64,000 nucleotides of DNA from Francisella adeliensis. GTDB taxonomy: Bacteria; Pseudomonadota; Gammaproteobacteria; Francisellales; Francisellaceae. A model generated the notes under the pieces. It did no database searches, was not told where the DNA came from, and worked only from the letters and a program-made list of their open reading frames with translations. The first letter of the stretch is position 1. The number at the start of each line of letters is the position of its first letter. Position numbers and translations under genes: made by a program. Shown here piece by piece: positions 38,393-48,635 of the stretch. The DNA is taken from positions 806,001-870,000 of the forward strand of contig NZ_CP021781.1 in assembly GCF_003290445.1 (NCBI RefSeq), read 5' to 3'.

Positions 38393-41215
38393 ATGAAAAA
38401 AATTATCATTAATGGTGCTAAAACACATAATCTTAAAAATATTGATGTTGAAATACCTAGAGATAAACTTACTGTAATCACAGGTTTAAGTGGTTCAGGT
38501 AAGTCATCATTAGCATTCGATACTCTTTATGCTGAAGGGCAAAGAAGGTATGTGGAGTCACTATCATCTTATGCTAGGCAATTTTTGTCAATGATGGATA
38601 AGCCAGAGGTTGAGCATATAGAAGGGCTTTCACCAGCAATATCTATTGATCAAAAAACCACTTCTCATAACCCGCGTTCTACAGTTGGAACTGTAACTGA
38701 AATTTATGACTATCTAAGAGTGTTTTTTGCTAGAGCGGGAAGTCCAAAGTGTCCTACTCATCATATAGAGCTAAAAGCACAAACTGTTAGCCAAATGGTT
38801 GATAAAGTTTTAGAGTTTGATGATAGTACGAGGCTTATGATATTGGCACCAGTTGTATCTGAGAAAAAGGGAACGCATAATACCCTAATGGAAAAAATTC
38901 TTTCTCAAGGATATATAAGAGTACGCATAAATGGCGAGTTTTATAACCTTGATGAAGAGCACCCAGAATTAGATCGCTATAAGAAACATAATATAGATGT
39001 AGTTGTCGATCGCTTTAAACCTAAAAAAGATAATGACCAGCGTATAGCTGAATCTATAGAAACGGCTTTAGACTTGGGTAATGGTATTATTAAAGTTGCA
39101 AATATGAATGAAGAAAATTTTCAAGATGTATTATTTTCTTCAAAGCATGCTTGCCCACTATGTAATTTTGCATTAAAAGAGTTAACACCGAGAATATTCT
39201 CATTCAATAGTCCTTTAGGAGCTTGTACAAGTTGTGATGGACTAGGTGTTAAAGAATTTTTTGATGAACAAAAAGTTATTGTTGATAAATCATTATCGTT
39301 GAAAGTTGGAGCAATAGTTAAGTGGAGCAAGGGTAATCAATACTATTATTCTCAACTAGAATCTTTAGCAAAACATTATAAGTTCTCTTTAGAAACTCCT
39401 TTTGAAAAGCTTTCGACAGAATTACAAAACATCATACTTTATGGTTCTGGTAATGAAATTATAGAAATGACTATCGACTCAATTCGTGGTGGCAGACAAA
39501 CTAGGTCAAAAACTTTTGAGGGAGTTATTCCTCATTTTGAGCGTCGTTATTATGAATCAGATTCAGATATGGTCAAAAAAGACCTTTATGAATATATGAG
39601 TAACCTTAAATGTAAAACTTGTGGTGGAGCTAGAGTTGGCGAATATGCTCGTAATATTTTTATAGCTGAAAAAAATATTGCAGATATTTGTGCATTATCT
39701 ATTGAAGATTTATTAAGTTGGCTTGATGGATTAAAGTTTGTTGGACAACAGCAAAAAATAGCAGAAAACCTTCTTAAAGAGATAAAACTTCGTGTTACAT
39801 TTTTACAAAATGTTGGGCTTGAATACTTATCACTTTCGCGCCAAGCAGATACACTGTCTGGTGGTGAGGCTCAGAGAATTAGGTTAGCGAGTCAAATTGG
39901 TGCAGGTTTAGTTGGGGTGATGTATATCCTTGATGAACCATCTATAGGACTTCATCAGCGAGATAATCAACGCCTGTTAGATGCACTGCATAATCTTAAA
40001 GATTTAGGCAACACTGTAATTGTTGTTGAGCATGATGAGGATGCGATTAAGCAAGCTGATTTTGTTATTGATATGGGACCTATGGCGGGTGTTCATGGTG
40101 GTGAAGTCGTTGCTGCAGGGACATATGATACTATCATTAAAAATAAGAAATCACTTACAGCAGATTATTTAAGTGGTCGTAAAAAAATTGAAGTTCCTAA
40201 GAAAAGATTAAAAGCTAAAAGTAATAATTATCTTGAAATTAAAGGAGCTACAGGTAATAACCTTCATGGCGATGATTTAAAAATACCTATGGGAGTACTT
40301 ACTTGTGTAACAGGTGTGTCAGGCTCTGGTAAATCTACGCTAATAAATAAAACCCTATATCCATTAGCATCAAGGCTTTTAAATAGAAGTAGCTTAGTAC
40401 CTATGGAATATAAGTCTCATAAAGGTTTTAATCACTTAGATAAAGTTATAGATATTGACCAGTCACCAATTGGAAGAACTCCAAGATCAAACCCTGCAAC
40501 TTATACAGGTGTATTTACACCAATTAGAGAAATGTTTGCTGCAACAGCTGAATCTCGAGCAAGAGGCTATAGCCCTGGTAGATTCAGTTTTAATGTGAGA
40601 GGTGGTAGGTGTGAAGCTTGCCAAGGTGATGGTGTCATAAAAGTAGAGCTGCATTTCTTGGCAGATGTATATGTAGCTTGTGATGTATGTAATGGTAAAC
40701 GATATAATCGTGAAACTTTATCTGTACATTATAAAGGTAAAAATATTTACGAAGTACTTGATATGACAGTTGAGGAAGGTTTGAAATTTTATGATGCTGT
40801 ACCAAGCATTAAAAGCAAGCTCGAAGCATTGATGAGTGTAGGACTTTCTTATATAAAATTAGGTCAAAGTGCTACTACACTTTCTGGTGGTGAAGCTCAA
40901 CGAGTGAAATTAGCAAAAGAGCTAGCAAAACGCTCGACAGGCAAGACTTTATATATAATGGATGAGCCTACAACAGGACTTCATTTTTATGATATTCATC
41001 AGTTGCTTAAAGTTATTACAAGCTTGCGTGATAAAGGTAATACTGTGATTATCATTGAGCATAATCTTGATGTGATAAAAATGGCAGATTGGCTAATAGA
41101 TCTTGGACCAGAGGGCGGTAATAAGGGTGGACAAATAATATTTGAAGGAGTACCTGAAGATATTATAAAATGTAAAGAATCTTATACTGGGAAATATCTT
41201 CAAGATATGTTGTAA
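38393..41215 (+). CDS. uvrA: Excinuclease ABC subunit A
   Basis: The damage-recognition ATPase of nucleotide excision repair. 940 residues with two ABC modules: Walker A in [28 protein letters not shown] (about 31-39) and in [15 protein letters not shown], and two LSGGEAQR signatures. Zinc modules are CPLCNFAL...CTSCDGLG and CEACQGDG...[10 protein letters not shown]. Length equals that of E. coli UvrA. Complete. Confidence 0.98.
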   Translation: MKKIIINGAKTHNLKNIDVEIPRDKLTVITGLSGSGKSSLAFDTLYAEGQRRYVESLSSYARQFLSMMDKPEVEHIEGLSPAISIDQKTTSHNPRSTVGTVTEIYDYLRVFFARAGSPKCPTHHIELKAQTVSQMVDKVLEFDDSTRLMILAPVVSEKKGTHNTLMEKILSQGYIRVRINGEFYNLDEEHPELDRYKKHNIDVVVDRFKPKKDNDQRIAESIETALDLGNGIIKVANMNEENFQDVLFSSKHACPLCNFALKELTPRIFSFNSPLGACTSCDGLGVKEFFDEQKVIVDKSLSLKVGAIVKWSKGNQYYYSQLESLAKHYKFSLETPFEKLSTELQNIILYGSGNEIIEMTIDSIRGGRQTRSKTFEGVIPHFERRYYESDSDMVKKDLYEYMSNLKCKTCGGARVGEYARNIFIAEKNIADICALSIEDLLSWLDGLKFVGQQQKIAENLLKEIKLRVTFLQNVGLEYLSLSRQADTLSGGEAQRIRLASQIGAGLVGVMYILDEPSIGLHQRDNQRLLDALHNLKDLGNTVIVVEHDEDAIKQADFVIDMGPMAGVHGGEVVAAGTYDTIIKNKKSLTADYLSGRKKIEVPKKRLKAKSNNYLEIKGATGNNLHGDDLKIPMGVLTCVTGVSGSGKSTLINKTLYPLASRLLNRSSLVPMEYKSHKGFNHLDKVIDIDQSPIGRTPRSNPATYTGVFTPIREMFAATAESRARGYSPGRFSFNVRGGRCEACQGDGVIKVELHFLADVYVACDVCNGKRYNRETLSVHYKGKNIYEVLDMTVEEGLKFYDAVPSIKSKLEALMSVGLSYIKLGQSATTLSGGEAQRVKLAKELAKRSTGKTLYIMDEPTTGLHFYDIHQLLKVITSLRDKGNTVIIIEHNLDVIKMADWLIDLGPEGGNKGGQIIFEGVPEDIIKCKESYTGKYLQDML

Positions 41216-41238
41216 TTAATTTTATAACTAAATAAATT

Positions 41239-41297
41239 AAAAATGCTTAATTTTTATCGTATAGATATAAAACGACTAGCTAAAAAGCATTTTTTTT
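41239..41297 (+). terminator. Terminator-like hairpin after uvrA
   Basis: AAAAATGCTT (41239-41248) pairs with AAGCATTTTT (41285-41294), followed by more T residues. The long loop holds its own short stem (TTTTAT with ATAAAA). The U-tract supports termination; the large loop is unusual. Confidence 0.5.
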
Positions 41298-41360
41298 AAT
41301 ATAGTATACTAGTCAAAAATCAATTTAATTTCTAAAATTAAAAGGGCATAAATAAACAAT

Positions 41361-43286
41361 ATGGCAGATAAAAACGACAATAAGAACAATATGATGAAAA
41401 ATATTGTTTTTTGGATCTTAATTATTGGTGGTATGTTACTACTATTTAATGGTGTAAATGAATCGACTAATTCGTCAAAGAGCATTAATTACTCAACATT
41501 TGTATCAAAGTTAAAAGATAATGGCATTACTTCTGTAGATGTTGATGGGAGAACAATAACCGGAAAGACAAGCTCTGGTGAAGATTTTGTAACATACGCA
41601 CCTTTACTAGATAGTAGTCTTGTAAATAAGCTTGAAGATAGCAAAACAGCAATTAAGGCTAAAGCACCACAAAAACCTAATTTATTTGTGGCGTTTTTAC
41701 TTAACTGGTTACCTATGCTACTTATATTTGGTTTCTTCATCTTTATGATGATGAAAGCTGGCGGAGGCGGAAAGGGAGGTCCTTTCTCTGTAGGTAAAAG
41801 TAAAGCTAAGCTGCTAGGTGAAGATCAAATTAAAGTAACTCTTGATGATGTGGCTGGTGTAGAAGAAGCAAAAGAAGAAGTCGGCGAGATAGTTGACTTT
41901 TTACGTGAGCCTAAAAAGTATGAAAAAATTGGTGGTAAAATACCAAAAGGTGTACTTATGGTTGGACCTCCTGGTACTGGTAAAACATTGCTTGCAAGAG
42001 CAATTGCAGGTGAAGCTAAAGTACCATTTTTCTCAATCTCAGGCTCAGATTTTGTTGAGATGTTTGTTGGTGTTGGTGCTTCAAGAGTACGAGACATGTT
42101 TGAACAAGCAAAGAAAAAAGCTCCATGCTTGGTATTTATTGATGAGATAGATGCAGTTGGTCGTCATCGTGGCTCAGGTATGGGTGGTGGTAATGATGAG
42201 CGTGAGCAAACTCTTAACCAACTACTTGTAGAAATGGATGGTTTTGCAGATAATGAAGGTGTAATTGTAATTGCTGCTACTAATAGACCAGATGTGCTAG
42301 ATAATGCACTTTTAAGACCTGGTCGTTTTGATAGACAAGTAAATGTAGGCTTACCGACAGTTAAAGGTCGTGAAGCTATACTTAAAGTTCACATGAAGAA
42401 AATCACTACAGGTGATGATATTAGAGCAGATTGGATTGCTCGTGGAACACCTGGCTTTTCTGGTGCTGAACTTGCAAACCTTGTAAATGAAGCTGCTTTA
42501 TTTGCTGCGCGTGAATCAAAAGAAGTTGTAACAATGGCGGAATTTGAGCAGGCAAAAGATAAGATATTGATGGGATCTGAAAGAAGATCTATGGCAATGA
42601 CTGAGAAAGAGAAAAAGCTTACGGCTTATCATGAAGCAGGTCATGCTATTATTGGTAGATTGATGCCGGAACATGATCCTGTATATAAAGTTAGTATTAT
42701 CCCACGAGGTCGTGCTTTAGGTGTTACTATGTATATGCCGGATGGTGATACTGTGAGTCAAAGTAGACTTATTCTTCAAGGTAGATTATGTAGTATTTTT
42801 GGAGGTAGATTAGCTGAGGAACTTATATTTGGTTATGATCATGTAACTACTGGTGCATCTAATGATATACAAGTGGCTACAGATATAGCTAGAAATTATG
42901 TGGCCAAATGGGGTTTATCTGATGCTATGGGTACTATTTTGTACGACGTGGAAGATGATGGGCCATTTGGTGGAAGTGGCGGTAAGTCTGCTAAACTTTC
43001 TGATAATACCCTTCAAGAAGTTGATAAAGAGGTTCGCAAGCTTATAGATTCTAGCTATGCTAGAGCTAAAAAAGTACTTGAAGAAAATGTTGATATACTT
43101 CACTCTATGTCTGAAGCACTGATGAAATATGAAACTATAGATGCTATGCAAGTTGATGACTTGATGGAGCGTCGTGAAGTTAGAGAACCTGGTGATTATG
43201 GGGATAGTTATAAGCCTAAAGAAGAGGGTGTTGTAGTAGCTCCAGAAATTGAAGAAATAAAAAATGATGAAAACAATCAAGATTAA
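41361..43286 (+). CDS. ftsH: ATP-dependent zinc metalloprotease FtsH
   Basis: 641 residues. Two N-terminal membrane spans (about 12-28 and 106-127) with a periplasmic loop. AAA+ domain with Walker A GPPGTGKT at 202-209, Walker B LVFIDEID, and the second region of homology [18 protein letters not shown]. The protease motif HEAGH is at 424-428. It degrades membrane and regulatory proteins such as LpxC and sigma32 in E. coli. Complete. Confidence 0.98.
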   Translation: MADKNDNKNNMMKNIVFWILIIGGMLLLFNGVNESTNSSKSINYSTFVSKLKDNGITSVDVDGRTITGKTSSGEDFVTYAPLLDSSLVNKLEDSKTAIKAKAPQKPNLFVAFLLNWLPMLLIFGFFIFMMMKAGGGGKGGPFSVGKSKAKLLGEDQIKVTLDDVAGVEEAKEEVGEIVDFLREPKKYEKIGGKIPKGVLMVGPPGTGKTLLARAIAGEAKVPFFSISGSDFVEMFVGVGASRVRDMFEQAKKKAPCLVFIDEIDAVGRHRGSGMGGGNDEREQTLNQLLVEMDGFADNEGVIVIAATNRPDVLDNALLRPGRFDRQVNVGLPTVKGREAILKVHMKKITTGDDIRADWIARGTPGFSGAELANLVNEAALFAARESKEVVTMAEFEQAKDKILMGSERRSMAMTEKEKKLTAYHEAGHAIIGRLMPEHDPVYKVSIIPRGRALGVTMYMPDGDTVSQSRLILQGRLCSIFGGRLAEELIFGYDHVTTGASNDIQVATDIARNYVAKWGLSDAMGTILYDVEDDGPFGGSGGKSAKLSDNTLQEVDKEVRKLIDSSYARAKKVLEENVDILHSMSEALMKYETIDAMQVDDLMERREVREPGDYGDSYKPKEEGVVVAPEIEEIKNDENNQD

Positions 43287-43318
43287 TTAGTTTAAAATAG
43301 AGTAGCGAGGAATAAGTC

Positions 43319-44038
43319 ATGTCATTACCAACCCCACATATAGAAGTTACAAATAAAGATCAATTTGCTAAAACAGTAATTATGCCAGGAGATCCACTAA
43401 GAGCTAGGTTTATAGCAGAGAACTACCTTGAAAATGTAGAAAAGATTAATAATGTAAGGAATATGTTTGCATATACTGGAACATTTAAAGGTCATAAAGT
43501 AAGTGTAATGGGCTCAGGAATGGGTATGCCAAGTATGGGTATCTATGCAAATGAGTTATTTAAGGACTATGATGTTGATAGTATTATTCGTATAGGATCA
43601 TGTGGTTCATATGATGCTGACTATAAAGTTTATGATGTGGTGCTTATTGAAGAGGCTTATGGTGAATCTGACTTTATTGAGATTGTAACAGGTGAGAAGG
43701 TTAAAGATATCAAACCTAGTAACCTGCTAAACAAAGCTCTTGAAACATCAGCTAAACAACAAAATACAGAATTAAAAAAAGTTAAAGCACACTGTACAGA
43801 TGTGTTTTATAGAAAAAACTTTAATGATTTTGTATCTATCAATAAAGAACATAATTGCCAAGTAGTTGAGATGGAAACAGCAGCTTTATTTTCAGTTGCT
43901 AAAGCGTTAGGTAAGAAAGCATCTGCTATAATGACTATATCAGATTGTTTGGTCACAGGTCAGACAACAACATCAGAAGAAAGACAAGATACTTTTACTA
44001 AAATGATGGAAGTTGCCTTAGGAACTCTAGAATTATAA
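43319..44038 (+). CDS. deoD: Purine nucleoside phosphorylase DeoD
   Basis: Phosphorolysis of purine (deoxy)nucleosides in salvage; hexameric. 239 residues; TPHIEVTNKDQFAKTVIMPGDPLRA, GSGMGMPSMGIYANEL, RIGSCGSYD, VVEMETAALFSVAKALGKKA and MTISDCLVTGQ match the family and the E. coli enzyme. The 3' end, from 43829, is duplicated at 45401 beyond the next gene; see the pseudogene and findings. Confidence 0.96.
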   Translation: MSLPTPHIEVTNKDQFAKTVIMPGDPLRARFIAENYLENVEKINNVRNMFAYTGTFKGHKVSVMGSGMGMPSMGIYANELFKDYDVDSIIRIGSCGSYDADYKVYDVVLIEEAYGESDFIEIVTGEKVKDIKPSNLLNKALETSAKQQNTELKKVKAHCTDVFYRKNFNDFVSINKEHNCQVVEMETAALFSVAKALGKKASAIMTISDCLVTGQTTTSEERQDTFTKMMEVALGTLEL

Positions 44039-44089
44039 TTATAATTTTTTTTAATCAAAATTTACCTTTCTTTCTGTAGTCGTTTTATC
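43829..44089. repeat. deoD/POT junction repeat, copy A
   Basis: It comprises the last 70 codons of deoD and about 50 bases beyond. Copy B at 45401-45618 matches it, apart from a 42-base in-frame deletion (43877-43918 missing) and small changes. By eye about 5 differences occur in the 119 bases 43919-44037. Beyond the deoD stop, 44054-44089 resembles, on the minus strand, the last codons of the POT gene at 45585 (LQKxR then stop), so copy A carries a decayed POT 3' end. Confidence 0.85.
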
Positions 44090-44202
44090 GTTATTTCTAA
44101 TAGTTGATACTATCTAAAGAGCTTACTTATCTTTGAGCAAATTTCTATTAATTATTAGGTTTAATATTTTACTATTAAATAACTATGTTTTAAATTTTAT
44201 AT

Positions 44203-44230
44203 TTGGTATTATCAAACAACATACTATATT
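44203..44230 (+). promoter_or_regulatory. Candidate promoter of racemase-like gene
   Basis: TTGGTA (44203-44208), 16-base spacer, TATATT (44225-44230). It ends 18 bases before the ATG, so the leader would be very short; no Shine-Dalgarno is visible. Confidence 0.3.
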
Positions 44231-44248
44231 AACTTAATTATTACACTT

Positions 44249-45379
44249 ATGGTTTTTATAAGAAATACAAAATTCAGGTTGATTTTAGCATTATTTTTGC
44301 TTATACCTTCGGTATTACTTGCTTCACAAAAGGAATATCATATCCAAACTTTTGATTCTGGGTTTGGAGGTTTCTTTACAGCTAAAGCCATAGAAGAAAA
44401 AGCAAAAGAGGTTGTTAAAGATTATGATGTATCATTTAAAATTTCACATTTAGGTGATACAAAAAATGCTCCCTATGGAGAAAAAGAGCCAGAAGCTATT
44501 GGTTTCTTTACAGCATTTAATCTTAGTGATATTTTTCAAGCTGGGACTCCAGATATGACTTTTGTTGCATGTAATACAGCATCAACAAGAAGAAATCAGG
44601 CAAATAGCATTATTGATTCTATGTATGGCGACTCTAAAAGTAAGAGTATATCTTATGTTATTTCAGCATCGACTAATCGTGTCAAAAACTTGCTAAAACC
44701 TGTATTATCCAAGCAAAATGTAGCAAATATATCTATAATATCGACTCCAGCAACATTGAAATCAAAAGCTTATCCAGAAGCTTTAGCAAAACTTTATGGT
44801 GGAAAATTAACATCACAGAAGATTACAAAAATAGTCCAAGATAGATGGTATAAGAAAAATATAAAAGAAGATATAACATCTCTAACTAGAGTAAGCACCA
44901 TTGAATTTGGCAATAAAAAGATATTTATCTATCAGCTTGCTCCTGCAAACTGGGTTGATCTTATTGAGCATGGAGCATCAAAGAAAGTAAAAGAAGAAAT
45001 AGTTTTTCGTGATTTGAAGTTATTAAAAACTATAATTCCAGCAGGTACAAAAATTGATGTATTTGGTGAGTTTTGTACGCACTATCCTGTAGTTGATAGC
45101 ATTATAAAAAATGATACTAAAGGAATAAAGACAAATAAAACTCAATATATATTACAAGGACCTTTAATGGCTAACCTCTTTTTAGAAAGACTTAAACCAG
45201 AGATACAGCAGTATAAAAGACAAACACCTCTAACAGATGGTGATGAACTACAAAAACTATATAAAGAACTAAAACCATCAATTGTAGTTACTGGTGATAA
45301 TGTAAAAGAAACAAGAGAGTTAGTAAACACTATATTCCATGATAATAACCAAACAAAGATAGTGTCTAGTAATCCATAA
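44249..45379 (+). CDS. Exported glutamate/aspartate racemase-like protein
   Basis: 376 residues with a signal peptide (MVFIRNTKFRLILALFLLIPSVLLA), so it should act in the periplasm. The rest resembles glutamate racemase MurI: FDSGFGGFF near the N-terminus, HLGDTKNAPYGEKE, C108 in FVACNTAST and C276 in GEFCTHYPVVD. These are the two catalytic cysteines of the Asp/Glu racemase family. It is about 100 residues longer than MurI, with insertions between the two halves. The substrate may be D/L-Glu or D/L-Asp or a peptidoglycan fragment; unproven. The gene is bracketed by two copies of the deoD/POT junction. The start lacks a clear ribosome binding site. Confidence 0.75.
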   Translation: MVFIRNTKFRLILALFLLIPSVLLASQKEYHIQTFDSGFGGFFTAKAIEEKAKEVVKDYDVSFKISHLGDTKNAPYGEKEPEAIGFFTAFNLSDIFQAGTPDMTFVACNTASTRRNQANSIIDSMYGDSKSKSISYVISASTNRVKNLLKPVLSKQNVANISIISTPATLKSKAYPEALAKLYGGKLTSQKITKIVQDRWYKKNIKEDITSLTRVSTIEFGNKKIFIYQLAPANWVDLIEHGASKKVKEEIVFRDLKLLKTIIPAGTKIDVFGEFCTHYPVVDSIIKNDTKGIKTNKTQYILQGPLMANLFLERLKPEIQQYKRQTPLTDGDELQKLYKELKPSIVVTGDNVKETRELVNTIFHDNNQTKIVSSNP

Positions 45380-45397
45380 TTATCATCTAACCTCAGA

Positions 45398-45568
45398 CGT
45401 TTTGTACATATCAATAAAGAGTATAACTGCCAAGTAGTTACGATGGAAGCATCTGCTATAATGACTATATCAGATTGTTTAGTAACAGCTCAGACAACAA
45501 CATCAGAAGAAAGACAAGATACTTTTACTAAAATGATGGAAGTCGCCTTAGGAACTTTAGAATTATAA
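45398..45568 (+). pseudogene. deoD 3' fragment (pseudogene)
   Basis: This fragment encodes RFVHINKEYNCQVVTMEA and onward to the deoD C-terminus MMEVALGTLEL, with 14 codons missing after VTME (the TAALFSVAKALGKK of the intact gene). The reading frame is open and is the same frame as the racemase-like gene, whose TAA lies 18 bases upstream. It lacks the 5' two thirds of deoD and so cannot encode a phosphorylase. Confidence 0.9.
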
Positions 45569-45618
45569 TTTTTTTAATCAAACTTTAGATTTCTCTTTTC
45601 TGTAGAAGCACTTTATAA
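45401..45618. repeat. deoD/POT junction repeat, copy B
   Basis: Second copy of 43829-44089. It contains the broken deoD end and runs into the intact 3' end of the POT transporter gene (stop at 45585 on the minus strand). Copies A and B are direct repeats around the racemase-like gene. Confidence 0.85.
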
Positions 45619-47033
45619 CAAATAGTTATTCCTAACCATACAATTATTATTACAAGAAGAGCAATTGCTATACTACCAAACAATCTGAAAAACAATTTTG
45701 CTTGAGTAGTTAAATCATGTGCTTTTGATATATCTTGTTCTGCTGAAAATTGAGCTAATTTAGCTGAGCTAAGTTCAGCAATACTACTTGTATAGAGTGT
45801 ATATAATGCGGCCATAAAACCTGCATATTTTGCTCCACCTGCTTTTGTGATGTTTGATAGTGCTATAGGATTTATAAATAGCTCTGCTGCACCAAGTAAA
45901 GAAATAGATATAGCTACCCATATAATTGAACTTTTTCCTGTGGCTGTTGCTAAGTATGCTGAAAAAGCTAGTAGTGAAAATGAAAGAAACTGTAATATAA
46001 AACCAAAAGAAAAGCGCATCATCTGTTTGTAGTTTTGAGCAGGTTTGTTTTTCTGCCATGCAATTGAGATGATGACTCCAAGAATAATTATAGTTAAAGG
46101 GTTGATACATATCAGTACAGAGGCCGGTATTGTAAACCCAGCTATTTGAGAGGAGATGTTTCTATCTATGAATACTTCAAATGAAGTGAATATCATATCA
46201 TCAAAAACCCAAAATAATAGAGCAAAAATAATGAATGGAATTGCAAATAAAAGTTTTGAGCTATGCTGCTTATTTTTTAGTATTAAAGCTATAAATGCGA
46301 TTGTAGCTATTATGGATACGCTACTAACAAGATATGTTTCATATTCATTTTGAATAACTAATACTGCAACAGCAATAATACAAAAACTAATCAAGGCTAT
46401 AAATAGACCTTTCAGTAATCTTTTTATATGATTCTCACTATAGTTTGGTATAACATTTGGTATATGTTTTGAGCCTGCTATAAAGATTAGTATACCAATC
46501 AACATACCTACACCAGCTATACTAAAACCATACTCATAGCCAAACATATATGCTACATATCCACAAATTATTGGAGCAAGAGTACCTCCAGCATTACCAC
46601 CTAGGTATAGTAATATAAATCCGCTATCTCGCTTGGGATGATTTTCAGGGTAAAGTTGATTTACTAAGCATGCAATATTACTTTCAAAGTATCCAAAGCC
46701 ACAAATTATAAACGCAAGAGCTACAAAAAATAAATCGTTAGGATCTAATCCTAGAATGAAATGCCCACATGTCATAAGTAGACCCCCTAAGATAAGAGCA
46801 TTTCTAAAACCAAGTATTTTATCTGCAATTACACCACCTAATAATGGGGCTAAGTATGCTAATGCTGTAAAAGCCCCATATATTGCATAAGAATAGTGAT
46901 CAGTAAATTTAAGTTGGTTTATTAAATATAGTACAAATATAGCTCTCATGCCGTAAAAACTAAAATATTCAAACATGTAGAGTATGCTTACGAACCATAT
47001 TCCTTTAGGATGTTTATTGCTATGAACTTCCAT
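45585..47033 (-). CDS. POT-family peptide transporter 1
   Basis: 482 residues, 12-14 membrane helices, of the proton-dependent oligopeptide transporter (PTR2/DtpA-like) family. Signature segments FSFYGMRAIFVLYLINQL, GGVIADKILGFRNALILGGLLM and FGYFESNIACLVNQLYPENHPKRDSGFILLYLGGNAGG are clear. The usual ExxER motif of helix 1 reads YMFEY here, with the first Glu and the Arg replaced. A close paralog lies at 56699-58132. The 3' end is within the deoD/POT repeat. Probable role: import of peptides or amino acids for growth in the host or environment. Confidence 0.9.
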   Translation of the reverse strand: MEVHSNKHPKGIWFVSILYMFEYFSFYGMRAIFVLYLINQLKFTDHYSYAIYGAFTALAYLAPLLGGVIADKILGFRNALILGGLLMTCGHFILGLDPNDLFFVALAFIICGFGYFESNIACLVNQLYPENHPKRDSGFILLYLGGNAGGTLAPIICGYVAYMFGYEYGFSIAGVGMLIGILIFIAGSKHIPNVIPNYSENHIKRLLKGLFIALISFCIIAVAVLVIQNEYETYLVSSVSIIATIAFIALILKNKQHSSKLLFAIPFIIFALLFWVFDDMIFTSFEVFIDRNISSQIAGFTIPASVLICINPLTIIILGVIISIAWQKNKPAQNYKQMMRFSFGFILQFLSFSLLAFSAYLATATGKSSIIWVAISISLLGAAELFINPIALSNITKAGGAKYAGFMAALYTLYTSSIAELSSAKLAQFSAEQDISKAHDLTTQAKLFFRLFGSIAIALLVIIIVWLGITICYKVLLQKREI

Positions 47034-47042
47034 TATTTTTCC

Positions 47043-47465
47043 TTACGATAAACTCTCTTTTAATTTACTTATTTGTTTTTTAGCTTGAGTATTATCTTGT
47101 TTAATAATTTTCTTGGTATTTTGATCATATTCAATTTGAATTTCAATTTTCTGTAATTTTGAAAACATCGTATGTTTTTGTAATATATCAATAAATTGTT
47201 GGTGTAATTCTTTTATTTTAGCTTTTAGTATTTCTTTATTGCTTCTAACTATTATTTTGGTAGCAGAGTAATAGATAATGTCGGTATCTTGTAAATAGGG
47301 TATGTTTAATTTATGAAGCTGTTTATTTGCTACCTCATTTGAAGAAGCTAAGTGATTTGCTCGAGATATCAGTTCTTTGTTAGCATAGGTGGTGTTTTTA
47401 ATCTTATGTCTAGTTTTATGATTTTGTATTTTGTCTAGCTTCTCTGGTACTATTTTGATGCTCAT
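47043..47465 (-). CDS. DUF721 protein, candidate replicative helicase loader DciA
   Basis: 140 residues. The region from about residue 30 to 115 has the DUF721/DciA pattern: a helix (LISRANHLASSNEVANKQL), a short strand pair with DIIYYSATKIIVRSNKEI, a long helix with LKAKIKELHQQFIDILQ, and a final strand KIEIQIEYD. DciA is the loader of DnaB in bacteria that lack DnaC/DnaI and is frequently encoded near secA, as here (about 1.2 kb away). It is small and rather divergent. The gene follows the LPP20-type lipoprotein by 8 bases. Confidence 0.6.
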   Translation of the reverse strand: MSIKIVPEKLDKIQNHKTRHKIKNTTYANKELISRANHLASSNEVANKQLHKLNIPYLQDTDIIYYSATKIIVRSNKEILKAKIKELHQQFIDILQKHTMFSKLQKIEIQIEYDQNTKKIIKQDNTQAKKQISKLKESLS

Positions 47466-47473
47466 ATACCTAA

Positions 47474-48511
47474 TTACTCATGGTTTTTGTTTAATTGAAA
47501 ATAAAATTCATCACATGCGTTGGTTATTGCGTTATCCCGACCTTTTTTTGAACATGTTTTTATTTTATATGATTCTGTATTTAACTGTTTAGATAAGCTG
47601 TCTTGTATCTGTAGTTCTAGCTTAGTATTTATGCAGTATTTATAATCTTTATTTGATGTATCGTAATCAGTTAACTTAAGAGTTAAACTTAGATTAGATA
47701 ACTGCTTTTTAGTGATATTAAACCCATTAGCAAAAATATGTTTTTTTAAAGTATCATAGAAATAACCACTATTATTACGATCTATATAAATATTTATATT
47801 TCTTTTAATATTTAGATTCTGATTATCTATGTTATTCAAACTATACATATATGTAGCAATATCTGTATCTGGATTAAGTATAAGTAGGGTTCTCAAGCTA
47901 CTTTTGATTTTGGTTATATTTTTATCAATTTTTTTTGTTAAATTAAATCTTGTAAGGGAATTTTTATTTTCAATTGAGCTTAAAAGAAGTTTTGACTCTT
48001 CAAGATTAGCTTTAATGATTTTATGCAAGGTTGTTATAGTTTCTTTAATGTTAACCTGCAACTCAACATAGGTGGTGCCATTAGAGTTTGTTTGGTTAAT
48101 TATACTATAGTTTGGCACGCTAATTTGAGCTGTAGTAGTTGATACTTGTTGTATTAGTCTTTGAGAAATATTTTTATTTTCAGAAATTGTCTGTAATGAT
48201 GTGTTTGCAGATACTGAAACTTGAAGCCTTTGAGCCATATCGGCTAAAGCATTATTTATGGATTTACTAAAAGTTTCTCCGGCACCTACACCATAAATAA
48301 AAAGATCATCATTATTTGGGGTATTATCGATCCAAGTTGGAGGTATGGGCTTTTTAAAGGGGTTATTATAGCTCTCAGATGTTTTAGGAGCTTTATGTTT
48401 CTTTTCTTTAGAAAAAGGTGAAAATTGTTCTTTTGTATTTGTAGATGAACAACCAAATATCGTAAAACCAGTAATTAAAACTACTATTATTTTTAATCGG
48501 GAGGTGTTCAT
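47474..48511 (-). CDS. LPP20-family lipoprotein
   Basis: 345 residues with a lipoprotein signal: hydrophobic stretch then IFGC with C21 as the modified cysteine. A PPTWIDNTPNNDDLFIYGVGAGETFSKSINNALADMAQRLQVSVS segment matches the LPP20 family, found in outer-membrane lipoproteins. The remaining C-terminal 200 residues are Asn/Lys-rich and have no recognised domain. Divergent from secA. Confidence 0.75.
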   Translation of the reverse strand: MNTSRLKIIVVLITGFTIFGCSSTNTKEQFSPFSKEKKHKAPKTSESYNNPFKKPIPPTWIDNTPNNDDLFIYGVGAGETFSKSINNALADMAQRLQVSVSANTSLQTISENKNISQRLIQQVSTTTAQISVPNYSIINQTNSNGTTYVELQVNIKETITTLHKIIKANLEESKLLLSSIENKNSLTRFNLTKKIDKNITKIKSSLRTLLILNPDTDIATYMYSLNNIDNQNLNIKRNINIYIDRNNSGYFYDTLKKHIFANGFNITKKQLSNLSLTLKLTDYDTSNKDYKYCINTKLELQIQDSLSKQLNTESYKIKTCSKKGRDNAITNACDEFYFQLNKNHE

Positions 48512-48635
48512 CTGTTTTATATTTGCAAAATTAGCTCTTAATACGAGTATGTTAATTTAAATTTCTTACAAACTCTATATAATGTAGTGTTAGATTCTAA
48601 TATTTCTATAAATTTTAATAAAAAGTTGGTTTAAA

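Noticed and set aside
45443-45568. A short ORF (ATG at 45443) in the deoD fragment as a functional small gene
   Set aside because: It is the C-terminal remnant of deoD with 14 codons deleted and no start signals; better explained as a pseudogene.
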